DNA from: Alphaproteobacteria bacterium
GTDB taxonomy: Bacteria > Pseudomonadota > Alphaproteobacteria > RF32 > CAG-239
Direction: 5' to 3'
Length of the DNA stretch: 64,000 nt
NCBI GenBank assembly: GCA_015062535.1
Contig: SUUK01000003.1
Coordinates: 1 to 64,000, forward strand
In this document: in pieces, positions 52,463 through 61,319 of the stretch
How positions within the stretch are numbered: position 1 is the stretch's first letter
How the letters are laid out: every line of letters starts with the position of its first letter
Position numbers and translations under genes: made by a program
The notes under the pieces: model-generated
Told to the model about the DNA's origin: nothing
What the model saw: the letters and a program-made list of their open reading frames with translations, nothing else
Database searches by the model: none

Positions 52463-53962
52463 CTAAAACTTATCTACATATTCATAGGTTTTAGTTCTAT
52501 AATTATACTTACAATCATAGCTTTGATATTCTGGTTTTAGTATATATAAATTATCACGATTTAATGGTAAATACATTTCATTTAATAGATGCTTACTAAT
52601 CCAATGAATTGGGTGAACTCCTATTTCTCCTCGGTATTCTCTATATGTATCATAATAATTTTCACCATAGATAATTTTTGGGCGATATTTACGAATTAAT
52701 GCTTCTAGGTCTGCGGTTGGTCTAATGCCAATTGTTGCTGCGATAACATCTATTTGCCCTAATAAATTCCAGATAAAATCAACATCTTTTCCAAATAAGT
52801 TATACCCTATTCTATATCCATTTACAATATAATCACAAGGATTTGTTAGTTCTAAAACAAAACCAGATGCTCCATATTTATAACTATCACCGACTGTTAT
52901 TCTTTTACTATAAATATTTGCATAAATTCCACCTAATACAACAAAATATGCCAAAACTACTAGCAATATATATTTATATTTTTTTGCTAGTTCAGAAATA
53001 GTAAATCCTGCATAAATAGAAGATATAGCATGAAGAAAAGCAAAGTAATAGATAAATGGAGTAAAGTAAAACATTCTTATCATATACTCACATATAAAAA
53101 CTACACCCAAAATTTTTGCATAGATATTAGAATGGTATAAATATTTATATACACCATATAATGAGATAAAAATTGGAACCATCATTTCATAACTTGGATG
53201 AATAAATCTTCTTGTATGAAACACTTCTGGTATATATGAATTTAGCTCAAAATTCGCCTTAAAATACAATCCTAATACATCATGACTAAATAAATATGCC
53301 AAGAAAAATGCATATATTGTAATTGGCAAAATAGAAGATACCAAACAATCGTTTAATGACATCTTTTTTTCTTTTATAAAATATAATACAATTATCCCTA
53401 AACAAAATATTTCTAAAACAGCTTTTTGCGTAAACATAAAAGAGATAAAAAATAGCAAAAATGAAAGGCTTAAATTGAATAATCCCTTATTTTTTATATA
53501 ACAAAGAAGATAATAAATACCAGAAACTAAACTCATAACCATAAAATTATCAGGCTTAAAATCTTTGTTATACAAACTATTTTGTGGCAAAGCAAAAAAG
53601 GCTATAGCAATTAAGCCTCCTAAAACGCTATTTAAAATATTTTTATGTATTCTATAAATATAAAACATTGTGATAATGGTTGATGTTACTGCTAGCATAT
53701 TTGCAGCATCAACAGCTCTTAAGCTATATTCGAAAAGCCCAACAAATGGAGCACCCAAATACCATAACAGAGGGTTATGGTGCTGAAAAAAATCTTTATA
53801 AGGGACTTTCCCTCGAAAAACAAGCCATGATGAATGAACGTGCTCTAGTGTATCTCCATCTCCTGACCCACTATATATAATAACCCATATAAAGAGAGAT
53901 ACACAAAAAGCAATGTATAGACCAAGTGTTGAATAAACTATTTTTTTTAATATATCGCTCAT
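52463..53962 (-). CDS. GT-C type membrane glycosyltransferase, paralog 2
   Basis: This 499-residue protein has about 10-12 TM helices. The first loop has GDGDTLEHVHSSWLVFRGK then DFFQHHNPLLWYLGAP, the same signature as the proteins at 53974 and 20103. The C-terminal periplasmic tail has RPKIIYGENYYDTY, also shared. The gene is 11 bases downstream of its tandem neighbour, so the two likely form one operon produced by duplication. The sugar and acceptor are unknown. Confidence 0.75.
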   Translation of the reverse strand: MSDILKKIVYSTLGLYIAFCVSLFIWVIIYSGSGDGDTLEHVHSSWLVFRGKVPYKDFFQHHNPLLWYLGAPFVGLFEYSLRAVDAANMLAVTSTIITMFYIYRIHKNILNSVLGGLIAIAFFALPQNSLYNKDFKPDNFMVMSLVSGIYYLLCYIKNKGLFNLSLSFLLFFISFMFTQKAVLEIFCLGIIVLYFIKEKKMSLNDCLVSSILPITIYAFFLAYLFSHDVLGLYFKANFELNSYIPEVFHTRRFIHPSYEMMVPIFISLYGVYKYLYHSNIYAKILGVVFICEYMIRMFYFTPFIYYFAFLHAISSIYAGFTISELAKKYKYILLVVLAYFVVLGGIYANIYSKRITVGDSYKYGASGFVLELTNPCDYIVNGYRIGYNLFGKDVDFIWNLLGQIDVIAATIGIRPTADLEALIRKYRPKIIYGENYYDTYREYRGEIGVHPIHWISKHLLNEMYLPLNRDNLYILKPEYQSYDCKYNYRTKTYEYVDKF

Positions 53963-53973
53963 TTCATGTTACC

Positions 53974-55488
53974 TTAAAAATTATAATAATTCCAGCTATC
54001 GGTGTTCACATCATATTTGCATCTACGACGATTTTGATACTCTGGTTTTAGAATAAAAACATCAACAAATAACGACTGATTGTAATATTTCTTTTTTATT
54101 CTATCTGAAACCTTATGTACCTCAGCATAAATATTTTGTTTTTTTAATTTTTCGTCCCAATAAGTTCCCGTATATATTATTCTTGGTAAATTATTTTCTA
54201 TTATCCTATTTAGGTCATGAAGAGGCGCTAACCCGATTTTATTACCAATAACATCTAGTTGTCCGTTTAAATTCCAGTAATATGTTAGGTCTTTTGAAAA
54301 AATCCCATATGTTATACCATACCCATTTAGTACTGCATCACATCTATTTGTTTGTTCTATAACATATTTTGGGGTAACATATCTATGATAATTAGGATGA
54401 AGTTTCATTTTTAAGCAGTACTGACCAAATGTATAACACCCTGCAAGTGATAACAAAACACATAATAGGGATAATACATTATATTTTTTTATTAAAACCC
54501 AGAGTATTGCTCCTGCCATTATAGCATTAAAAACTTGCATTTGATAGTAATAATGGCGATCCAAAGAAAAATAGAACACCCGTTGAAGAGCCTCTATCAA
54601 CCACAATATGCTAATTATTCTTTGCGAAGTATTGCCTTTAATTATAAAATACAAAGAGCCAATAAGAGCTATTGAGCTCACAACATAAAATTCAGGTTTT
54701 GTTTTTTCAACTAAATTACCATATACATCTGGAATATAGAGATTAAATATATAGTTTGTTAGCCAATAGCGTTCTACCATTCCATGGTATGTAAGCCAGA
54801 AAAGAAAAATTAATACACATACTAATGGTAAAATTAAAGCACTATAAAAATCAGATAGATTTATTTGTTTTTTTACCAACAACCAAACAACAATCACACC
54901 AATAACAGCTAGTGTAAATATTATTTTTTGCATAAAAAAGAATGATAGAGCAAACATAAAAAACGATAAAACTAGAGCTTTAGTTTTTTTATTTTCTAAA
55001 TATGATAATAAATAATATAATCCTGCTACAAAACAAAAAAGCATATAGTTATCTGGCCTAAAATCTTGACCACTATATATAACATATGATGGAAAAACAG
55101 ATGCTACACCAATAAGAGCAGCATACCAGCTATTTGACATATATTTTTTTATAATTTTTGCAACAAGAAAAAGGGTTATAAACATTATAAATGTAGAGAA
55201 AAAGCGAACTACATCAAAAACAACAATATCATATGCAAAAACACCTAAAACAGGTGCAAACAAATACCACAACAATGGATTATGATGTTGAAAAAAGTCA
55301 TTATACGGAACTTTTCCTTGAAAAACAAGCCATGCTGAATGAAGATGCTCAACATCATCTCCAGTTTTTGGCTGATGTTCTATCAACAACCAAAAAGACA
55401 AAGCAACTGCAAAAACTATTTGCAAAACAAAATATATTCCACTTATTTGCAATAACCTTGATGTTTTTACGCTAGTATTTTCTTTCAT
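53974..55488 (-). CDS. GT-C type membrane glycosyltransferase, paralog 3
   Basis: The start is at ATG 55488 (GAGGGG ribosome site), giving 504 residues with about 10-12 TM helices. The loop reads TGDDVEHLHSAWLVFQGK then DFFQHHNPLLWYLFAP. The tail has LPRIIYTGTYWDEK, aligned with the neighbour's RPKIIYGENYYDTY. The catalytic acid is probably in the DDVEH segment, by analogy with GT39/GT83 enzymes. Confidence 0.75.
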   Translation of the reverse strand: MKENTSVKTSRLLQISGIYFVLQIVFAVALSFWLLIEHQPKTGDDVEHLHSAWLVFQGKVPYNDFFQHHNPLLWYLFAPVLGVFAYDIVVFDVVRFFSTFIMFITLFLVAKIIKKYMSNSWYAALIGVASVFPSYVIYSGQDFRPDNYMLFCFVAGLYYLLSYLENKKTKALVLSFFMFALSFFFMQKIIFTLAVIGVIVVWLLVKKQINLSDFYSALILPLVCVLIFLFWLTYHGMVERYWLTNYIFNLYIPDVYGNLVEKTKPEFYVVSSIALIGSLYFIIKGNTSQRIISILWLIEALQRVFYFSLDRHYYYQMQVFNAIMAGAILWVLIKKYNVLSLLCVLLSLAGCYTFGQYCLKMKLHPNYHRYVTPKYVIEQTNRCDAVLNGYGITYGIFSKDLTYYWNLNGQLDVIGNKIGLAPLHDLNRIIENNLPRIIYTGTYWDEKLKKQNIYAEVHKVSDRIKKKYYNQSLFVDVFILKPEYQNRRRCKYDVNTDSWNYYNF

Positions 55489-55579
55489 TTTCCCCTCTTT
55501 TATGTTTAGTATTAACATAACAAAAAAGAGTGCACAATGTACACTCTTATTTTTAGAATACTCACAATTCTCTTAAGGT

Positions 55580-56545
55580 TTAATCCTCTGATGTCTCACT
55601 ATCTTCACTTGTAACATCTTGAGGAACAACATCAGGCAAAATACCTATTGCTTTTTTACGCTTTAATTTATTTACAAACTTAATAGAACGCTGAGCATCC
55701 CATTTTTTCTTTCCCTCTTCTCTTTGGAAAATATGTTTGTAAATTTCTATTGCTTGATCAAATTCAGATAGCTTTGTTAAACAAGATGCAAGACCATCAT
55801 AGAGCTTATGATGATAACGTCCATCTACCAAATTCTTAGCTTTATTATAGCATTTTAGAGCATCTTTAAACTTAAACATTTTTTGGTAAACAAAACCAAT
55901 ACTAATCCATGCTTGAATTTCTGAACTATCAATATTTAATATCTTTGTAAAGCATTTTAATGCTGAATCATTATCTCCCATTAACTGGTATGTAACACCA
56001 ATACCATTCCATGCTTTAACATTTGATTTATCTGAAGATAAAACCTTTTTAAAATACCCAATAGCACGCTCATATTGTTTAAGTTTTTGCAAAGTTACAG
56101 CAATACTTAACAATGTTTGAGGATGCTTAGGATCTACTTGATATGCTTGTTGTAAAACATCTAAAGCCTCTTTAAACAAAAACATATGTTGCAAGGCAAT
56201 TGCCTTACCATTTAAGGCTTCTAGAGAAGTTGGATCATTTGCAAAAGCTTGCTCAAAGCAATTTATCGCTTCTTTATAAAGGCCTCGCATACTTAGTGTT
56301 ACACCTTTATTATTTAATACTTCAACAGACTTCGGATTTATAGCCAAAGCTTTATCAAAGCATTCAACAGCTTCTGTATATCTATTCATTTTTTGAAAAG
56401 CAAAACCTTTAGAGTTAATAGCTTTCCAAGAATCGGGTTGGGTTGTCAAAAACTCATCAAACTGAGAAATTGCCTCCATACACATACCCGCATCTAATAG
56501 TTCTTGCCCTCTTTTATAGGCATTATTATCACTTAACTTAACCAT
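55580..56545 (-). CDS. TPR-repeat protein
   Basis: This 321-residue protein has about eight tetratricopeptide repeats of 34 residues, e.g. AINSKGFAFQKMNRYTEAVE then CFDKALAINPKSVEVLNNKG, ending in a basic KRKKA patch and an acidic Ser/Glu/Asp tail. There is no signal peptide, so it is cytosolic. TPRs mediate protein-protein contacts; the partner is unknown. It has a near-consensus promoter. Confidence 0.88.
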   Translation of the reverse strand: MVKLSDNNAYKRGQELLDAGMCMEAISQFDEFLTTQPDSWKAINSKGFAFQKMNRYTEAVECFDKALAINPKSVEVLNNKGVTLSMRGLYKEAINCFEQAFANDPTSLEALNGKAIALQHMFLFKEALDVLQQAYQVDPKHPQTLLSIAVTLQKLKQYERAIGYFKKVLSSDKSNVKAWNGIGVTYQLMGDNDSALKCFTKILNIDSSEIQAWISIGFVYQKMFKFKDALKCYNKAKNLVDGRYHHKLYDGLASCLTKLSEFDQAIEIYKHIFQREEGKKKWDAQRSIKFVNKLKRKKAIGILPDVVPQDVTSEDSETSED

Positions 56546-56587
56546 ACTTCTTCTCTACATAGTTTTACAAAATAATTTAACTGGTTT

Positions 56588-56617
56588 ATTATATGTAAAT
56601 AAATTTAGTTTTGTCAA
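56588..56617 (-). promoter_or_regulatory. Promoter of the TPR gene
   Basis: TTGACA (56612-56617) and TATAAT (56588-56593) are 18 bp apart on the minus strand, with both hexamers perfect. It is divergent to the promoter at 56654. Confidence 0.8.
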
Positions 56618-56653
56618 GACAAAAATCAAAGAAAATCGTTTATTTAGCCGATA

Positions 56654-56682
56654 TTGACAAATAATAAAAATTTTATTATAAG
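56654..56682 (+). promoter_or_regulatory. Promoter of the 56730 gene
   Basis: TTGACA (56654-56659) and TATAAG (56677-56682) are 17 bp apart. Confidence 0.75.
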
Positions 56683-56701
56683 GTTTTCGTTTAATGAAAA
56701 A

Positions 56702-56717
56702 TTTTGTTTAATTATTA
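56702..56717 (+). repeat. Leader box shared with the 58586 gene
   Basis: TTTTGTTTAATTATTA lies 19 bases after the -10 box and 12 bases before the ATG. The identical 16-mer occupies the same place at 58557-58572. It stands where a Shine-Dalgarno sequence would be expected nearby, but none is present. Confidence 0.65.
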
Positions 56718-56729
56718 AAATACATTATT

Positions 56730-58472
56730 ATGAAGAAAAAGTTATCAATTTTACGAAAAAGGTTCATCCTTTGGCGAAAAGTCGTTTTTGGAAAAGCCAA
56801 AAATGTTGATTCAGTAGAATTCCTAAAAACATCATCTTTAAGTTTTTTCAAGAAAAACATTAAAAAGCTTTGTAACAATCTTTCAGATGAGTTTTATTCT
56901 ACCATTCTTTCTTATGAATACAGCGATAAGTTTGAAGCTTTTATACCTTGTCTTAAAGATTTTAGCAAAAACGCTCCTTTCTGGACATTTTTTTATAAAA
57001 ATGCAAGTATAGAGCAGATTATCCAAACTGCACCATTCTCCAGAACTCTTGCAGTCGAGTTGTTTGAGAGGTTAAATGACCTTCAACTAAAAGATTACAT
57101 TGAGCGTTATACAGAGCGCATAACAACTGGTGATATAGTCCGCACAATTAAAGAAGGATATAGATTTTCAGTTTTTGCGATGTTATACAAGCTCTCACAA
57201 GACGATGAGGCTAAGCTAAATATTTTTTGGCTTGAATATGTAGAAGATGCTTTATTTAAGAGTGATTTTGATTTGGCAAAAGACTTCTTTGTTAAAAATT
57301 TCCCTTTGGGTAATGATGGAATTTGCCACCTCTTTAAGATTGGAACCATAGAAGAGATTAAAGACATTCTTAAAACAAGAAATGTACCACCATCTTTTCT
57401 TTTAGTTCTTCTTGCAAGAAAAGAACACGACATTCAAAAAGAGGCGATCTGTTACTTTACTAAAAAGACGGTATGCATTGAAGATCAGTTAAGTTTCTTT
57501 AAAAAGCTACTTGAAATCGGCAACAAAGAACATCTAAAGCTATTTATGAATCAAGGTCTTTACAGCGATACGCAGGACCTTATTCTTGAAACAAAAGATG
57601 AAGCTCTAATAAAAATGTTTATCGAAAATTCAGATTGTTACACTTTGTCTGACGAAATTCTTGATAAAATTTATGCATTAGGGAACAAAGAGCTTGCAGA
57701 TCTTGTCTTCCAAAAGCATGGTTTTTCATATTCTATGGAAAGGAAGTTAATCAACTTAGGTGATTTTAAGAAAATTCGTGATTATCTGGAACATTTCTGT
57801 TTCTTTCCTCTCAACGAACTTCTTATCGCCCAGAAAGGCTATTTTGATATTTTGCTTGAAAATGCTACAACTTATGGACTTTCAGAAATTACTGAAACAT
57901 TCTTAATGAAAGAAGGAAACCAAGATCTAATTGACGAGTATGTAAAAATTCTTAGCAAAAAAGAAATAGGTATTCGTTACTTTGCATTCTTCCATTTTGT
58001 AAAAAATGGTAGAATAGAAACTGTGGAGCCGTTCCTAGGTAAGAATAACTTATCATCACATTTGGTACAAAAAGCTATTTTGCTTAGAGGTGATGATAGA
58101 CTTATCGAACGTGTCAAATCCTTTTTACCGTTTGTTGTTTCTGAAGTTATTCCAGAACTTTCGCTAACAGAGCTTACAAACTTGTTTGGCAAAATAAAGT
58201 TCAATCACTCTAATGAAATCGAGCTAATCAAACAAAATAACAAGGCAATATACTTATATGTTGATAAGCTAAGACTTCATGATGACACAGAGCTGTACCT
58301 TGCAAGTAACTTTGATGAAAAACTTTTGATGTATTATATTGAAAGACATCCACTTTCTGAAAAAGCCATCTTAAAGCTTATTGAAGACAAGCGAATGGAC
58401 TTTATTGATATTTACATCGAAAAGTACGATCTTTCCAATGAATGCACAAAAAAATTGTGTGAAACTTACTAA
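56730..58472 (+). CDS. Large alpha-helical repeat protein, family A-like (580 aa)
   Basis: After a basic N-terminus the protein is a string of helical units of about 25-33 residues. Examples are LSEKAILKLIEDKRMDFIDI then YIEKYDLSNEC, and LVQKAILLRGDDRLIERVKS. The unit LSxxAxxxLIxxxxxxLIxxYI is the same as in the smaller proteins at 21763 and 23941. There is no signal peptide or TM helix. It has no Shine-Dalgarno sequence; leader and promoter layout match the next gene. The function is unknown. A solenoid scaffold or effector is plausible. Confidence 0.7.
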   Translation: MKKKLSILRKRFILWRKVVFGKAKNVDSVEFLKTSSLSFFKKNIKKLCNNLSDEFYSTILSYEYSDKFEAFIPCLKDFSKNAPFWTFFYKNASIEQIIQTAPFSRTLAVELFERLNDLQLKDYIERYTERITTGDIVRTIKEGYRFSVFAMLYKLSQDDEAKLNIFWLEYVEDALFKSDFDLAKDFFVKNFPLGNDGICHLFKIGTIEEIKDILKTRNVPPSFLLVLLARKEHDIQKEAICYFTKKTVCIEDQLSFFKKLLEIGNKEHLKLFMNQGLYSDTQDLILETKDEALIKMFIENSDCYTLSDEILDKIYALGNKELADLVFQKHGFSYSMERKLINLGDFKKIRDYLEHFCFFPLNELLIAQKGYFDILLENATTYGLSEITETFLMKEGNQDLIDEYVKILSKKEIGIRYFAFFHFVKNGRIETVEPFLGKNNLSSHLVQKAILLRGDDRLIERVKSFLPFVVSEVIPELSLTELTNLFGKIKFNHSNEIELIKQNNKAIYLYVDKLRLHDDTELYLASNFDEKLLMYYIERHPLSEKAILKLIEDKRMDFIDIYIEKYDLSNECTKKLCETY

Positions 58473-58477
58473 TTAAA

Positions 58478-58507
58478 AGCCTGCTTCCTTGTGGAAGCAG
58501 GTTTTTT
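58478..58507 (+). terminator. Terminator of the 56730 gene
   Basis: CCTGCTTCC-TTGT-GGAAGCAGG (58481-58502) plus T6 immediately precedes the next promoter. Confidence 0.85.
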
Positions 58508-58508
58508 A

Positions 58509-58536
58509 TTGACATAATGTTATTTTTTTGTACAAT
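58509..58536 (+). promoter_or_regulatory. Promoter of the 58586 gene
   Basis: TTGACA (58509-58514) and TACAAT (58531-58536) are 16 bp apart. It overlaps an open-frame extension of the gene, so the real start codon is downstream. Confidence 0.75.
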
Positions 58537-58556
58537 ACTTGCTCGAGAAAATAAAT

Positions 58557-58572
58557 TTTTGTTTAATTATTA
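58557..58572 (+). repeat. Leader box shared with the 56730 gene
   Basis: TTTTGTTTAATTATTA, identical to 56702-56717, lies 20 bases after the -10 box and 13 bases before the ATG at 58586. Confidence 0.65.
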
Positions 58573-58585
58573 TATTTTATTTATT

Positions 58586-60364
58586 ATGGAAGAAAATGTT
58601 TTTAGATTAAGCACGTTCTTTAATGTGCTTTGTTTTTGGCTATCTGGAGGCGTTTACAGCATTCCCGAAAAGCATCACTTTAATATGCTTATCGGAAGAG
58701 GATGTTCTGTTAACATGCTTCGAAAGTATTTCTATCATGGTCACTCTTTTAACTTGGATGCTGTTTTGCACGTTTTGCAAACAAATCAAAAGGTAGCTCT
58801 TAATTTATTAGAGCATAATTTCTTTTGTGAGCATTTAAAAAATCATATGGTTTATAGAGGGCAAGCTTTTGAGCAAATTGCTAAATTAAAAGGTGTTCGC
58901 TGGATGCTTACAAATGGATTTGAAATAGATGAAAAAATGCTTGAGAGCATCCTTAAAAATGCTAATTCAAAAGACATTAAACTGCTTATTGAAAATGTTG
59001 GTTGTTTAAGAAACTGCGAAAAAACTGTATTTAACTCAAAAAACAAACAGCTTATTATAAGCTACATCAAGAATCATAGGGTTAAAACACAAAATCTTTC
59101 GCTTCTTGTTAAACTCAATGACCGCGACATTTACAATGCATTGATTGATGAACATGTGTTTATACCTTCTGAGGTTGCGATATCTATATTTTCATCAGCA
59201 CCAAATGATGTTGCATTAAAGATTGCATCTAACCGCTTATTTGATGAAGATGAAATTACTTATATCGTTGATAATGATAGATGTGATTTGCTTGAAACTT
59301 GCCTTTGCAACAACACAAATTGTCTGCCAGAAGATAGCATAAAATACATCTCAAAAAATGCAAGTTTGAAGATGTTTGAAGTCTTTGCAAAAGAGCTTTA
59401 TATTCCTGAAGTTGACAACATTCCTATGGAGTTTTATGATAGGCTTATTGAAACCCAAAATCATGACCTTCTTAAAGCGGTGATAAGAAAATCACCTCTT
59501 CCGGATAAAGTTGTTGAAAAACAAATAGAAGGTGGTAATGAAGAAATCATTGCATCTCTTAATGAAAATGATCACTCATTCACAGGAAGAAGCGCTGTTG
59601 CAATACTAAAATCAAACAATGCGCCACAAATCGAAGCATTACTTAAGCAGGAAGATGGTATCGGTTACTATGGAGAATGTTGGCTTTTTAAATCTGGCTT
59701 AGACAACTATATTAAGCTATATTTGGATAGCGAGCCCAAGCTCTCAGACTTCTCTAAAGCTATGTTGTTTAGGCATGCAAAAAAGCAGATTGTACTAGAC
59801 TTCATTGCAAATGATAGTGATTTTACTTATCTTCAATTTCAAGCGATTTTGGAGAGAAAAGATGAGTATATCATTAATGTAATGTTAGATTTACTCCAAG
59901 GCTTCCATGAAGACTCTAGGTATCTTTCATTATTTATGTGTTATGCTCCGGTTTCTATTATCGAAAATTTCTTTAGCAAACGCTCAGATGATGAAGGTGC
60001 TTTAGAGATTGAAGATGATGATAACGAAGTGTCTATGACAATTTTCAAAGACAGAGAACCTATAGTTCAGGATCTTTTCATCAAAAATTTCGAATATTAT
60101 GATGAGGATATTAGAATCATGCTTCAATTTGGTGATACTCAAGTCATCCTCAAGCATCTTGATTGTTTTGATTTTGATGATGAAGACATCCGCACAATCA
60201 TCAAGAGAAAGGATATTTCCTTAATCAAAGAGGTTGCTCAAAAGTATGAAATTCCAGATGAGGCGATTTATGACGTTCTCACATTATGGAATGAGGATAT
60301 TGTTCTATCATATGAGGACACTGTTCCATGTTACTTGGATGAATTGTATGAGTACATAGACTAA
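58586..60364 (+). CDS. Large alpha-helical repeat protein, family A-like (592 aa)
   Basis: The start is set to ATG 58586 because the frame upstream crosses the promoter. Starting MEENVFRLSTFFNVL, the protein has many helical units such as MEFYDRLIETQNHDLLKAVI and DIRTIIKRKDISLIKEVAQK. The unit spacing and LI-x-LI pattern match the 56730 product. An acidic insert (ALEIEDDDNEVS) lies near residue 475. There is no signal peptide. The function is unknown. Confidence 0.7.
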   Translation: MEENVFRLSTFFNVLCFWLSGGVYSIPEKHHFNMLIGRGCSVNMLRKYFYHGHSFNLDAVLHVLQTNQKVALNLLEHNFFCEHLKNHMVYRGQAFEQIAKLKGVRWMLTNGFEIDEKMLESILKNANSKDIKLLIENVGCLRNCEKTVFNSKNKQLIISYIKNHRVKTQNLSLLVKLNDRDIYNALIDEHVFIPSEVAISIFSSAPNDVALKIASNRLFDEDEITYIVDNDRCDLLETCLCNNTNCLPEDSIKYISKNASLKMFEVFAKELYIPEVDNIPMEFYDRLIETQNHDLLKAVIRKSPLPDKVVEKQIEGGNEEIIASLNENDHSFTGRSAVAILKSNNAPQIEALLKQEDGIGYYGECWLFKSGLDNYIKLYLDSEPKLSDFSKAMLFRHAKKQIVLDFIANDSDFTYLQFQAILERKDEYIINVMLDLLQGFHEDSRYLSLFMCYAPVSIIENFFSKRSDDEGALEIEDDDNEVSMTIFKDREPIVQDLFIKNFEYYDEDIRIMLQFGDTQVILKHLDCFDFDDEDIRTIIKRKDISLIKEVAQKYEIPDEAIYDVLTLWNEDIVLSYEDTVPCYLDELYEYID

Positions 60365-60365
60365 G

Positions 60366-60406
60366 ACAAAAAACACCCCTAACTTACAAAGTTAGGGGTG
60401 TTTTTA
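60366..60406. terminator. Bidirectional terminator
   Basis: AAACACCCCTAACTT-ACA-AAGTTAGGGGTGTTT (60371-60403) is a 15-bp perfect stem between convergent units. Confidence 0.9.
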
Positions 60407-60434
60407 TTGGCGATATTCATAAAGCATTCAAATA

Positions 60435-60707
60435 TTAAAAATTATGCGTTATGTTTTTGAAATGCCAAATTCTTTTACCTGGCAGACACAGACTTGTTTC
60501 AGCATCAAATTCAACCATGTCACCCACTGCAGATAATGCCACTTTAGAAAAATCTGAATTGATGAGTTTTGTAATCTCTGTTATGGTACTATCTTTATAA
60601 AACTCTTGGCAACCTTTTTGAGTTTCTACCATAATCAATACAATTGCAGTGTAGCCATCTTTTAGAACAACTGGTGTACTTATGAGCTTACCTCTGATTT
60701 TTTCCAT
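60435..60707 (-). CDS. Small soluble protein of unknown function, 90 aa
   Basis: This mixed alpha/beta protein includes GYTAIVLIMVETQKGCQEFY and GDMVEFDAETSLCLPGKRIW. It is the last gene of a four-gene minus-strand unit (61274 to 60435), 18 bases after its neighbour. The start region (TTGTATT-ATG) has no Shine-Dalgarno sequence. No family is recognised. Confidence 0.55.
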   Translation of the reverse strand: MEKIRGKLISTPVVLKDGYTAIVLIMVETQKGCQEFYKDSTITEITKLINSDFSKVALSAVGDMVEFDAETSLCLPGKRIWHFKNITHNF

Positions 60708-60725
60708 AATACAATATTTTGATGA

Positions 60726-60989
60726 TTATTTTTTACAATATTTAACACTATCAGTATCTACGTCATTATAATAACAAGATACAACTTCATCAAGATTGGT
60801 TGTTGATGTAATACGGAGTTTTTTGTTATTAAATACAGCACGCACAGGTAGTTTAATAAAAGTGCTTAAAATTTTCATCTCTCGTAAAACATCAGAAAGC
60901 TCCGAACCCGAATATGGCTCAATAATCACCTCATGGAAAGTTTTAGGTCCATTACTGCTATTATTGTGAAGTTTTTGTTGTTTCTTCAA
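60726..60989 (-). CDS. Small soluble protein of unknown function, 87 aa
   Basis: The gene starts with TTG at 60989 inside the TGA of the upstream 43-aa gene (TTGA overlap), with GAGG just before it, so translation is coupled. The protein has the pattern TFHEVIIEPYSGSELSDVLR then LPVRAVFNNKKLRITSTTN, suggesting a small alpha/beta fold. The C-terminus has two cysteines. No family is recognised. Confidence 0.55.
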   Translation of the reverse strand: MKKQQKLHNNSSNGPKTFHEVIIEPYSGSELSDVLREMKILSTFIKLPVRAVFNNKKLRITSTTNLDEVVSCYYNDVDTDSVKYCKK

Positions 60990-61117
60990 TTCCTCGCCAT
61001 GTTTTTCTGCTTTTTCAGTAGTTTACCAAATTCTTTTAACAACCCACTGAAAATTACAACAAATACGATAACGCAAAAAGCAATCACTGTCCAAAAAATA
61101 ATTTTTTCTGTTTCCAT
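60986..61117 (-). CDS. Single-TM small protein, 43 aa
   Basis: ATG 61117 to TGA 60986 encodes METEKIIFWTVIAFCVIVFV, continuing into a basic helix (KEFGKLLKKQKNMARN). It has one TM helix with a positively charged cytosolic tail. It overlaps the start of the next gene. It is too small for a family call, but the conserved operon layout supports it. Confidence 0.5.
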   Translation of the reverse strand: METEKIIFWTVIAFCVIVFVVIFSGLLKEFGKLLKKQKNMARN

Positions 61118-61136
61118 AACTTAAAGTTTTTAATGG

Positions 61137-61274
61137 TTATTTACTTTTTTTGATTTCTTCAATTTGTTTATTTATCTCAGCAAATTGCTTTTCTTGCATA
61201 CAAGCCCAAGCAATTATAAAAGCAATAAACACTACTATGGTGAGACCACCTAAACAATAAGCAACTATTTCCAT
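61137..61274 (-). CDS. Single-TM small protein, 45 aa
   Basis: ATG 61274 to TAA 61137 encodes MEIVAYCLGGLTIVVFIAFI followed by a charged helix (QEKQFAEINKQIEEIKKSK). It has one TM helix and a short coiled-coil-like tail. It is the first gene of the four-gene unit, downstream of the promoter at 61320-61347. The leader has GTTTAATTA and no Shine-Dalgarno sequence. Confidence 0.5.
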   Translation of the reverse strand: MEIVAYCLGGLTIVVFIAFIIAWACMQEKQFAEINKQIEEIKKSK

Positions 61275-61319
61275 AATATATATTTTTTTAATTAAACATC
61301 ATAATTTTTTGATGACCAG

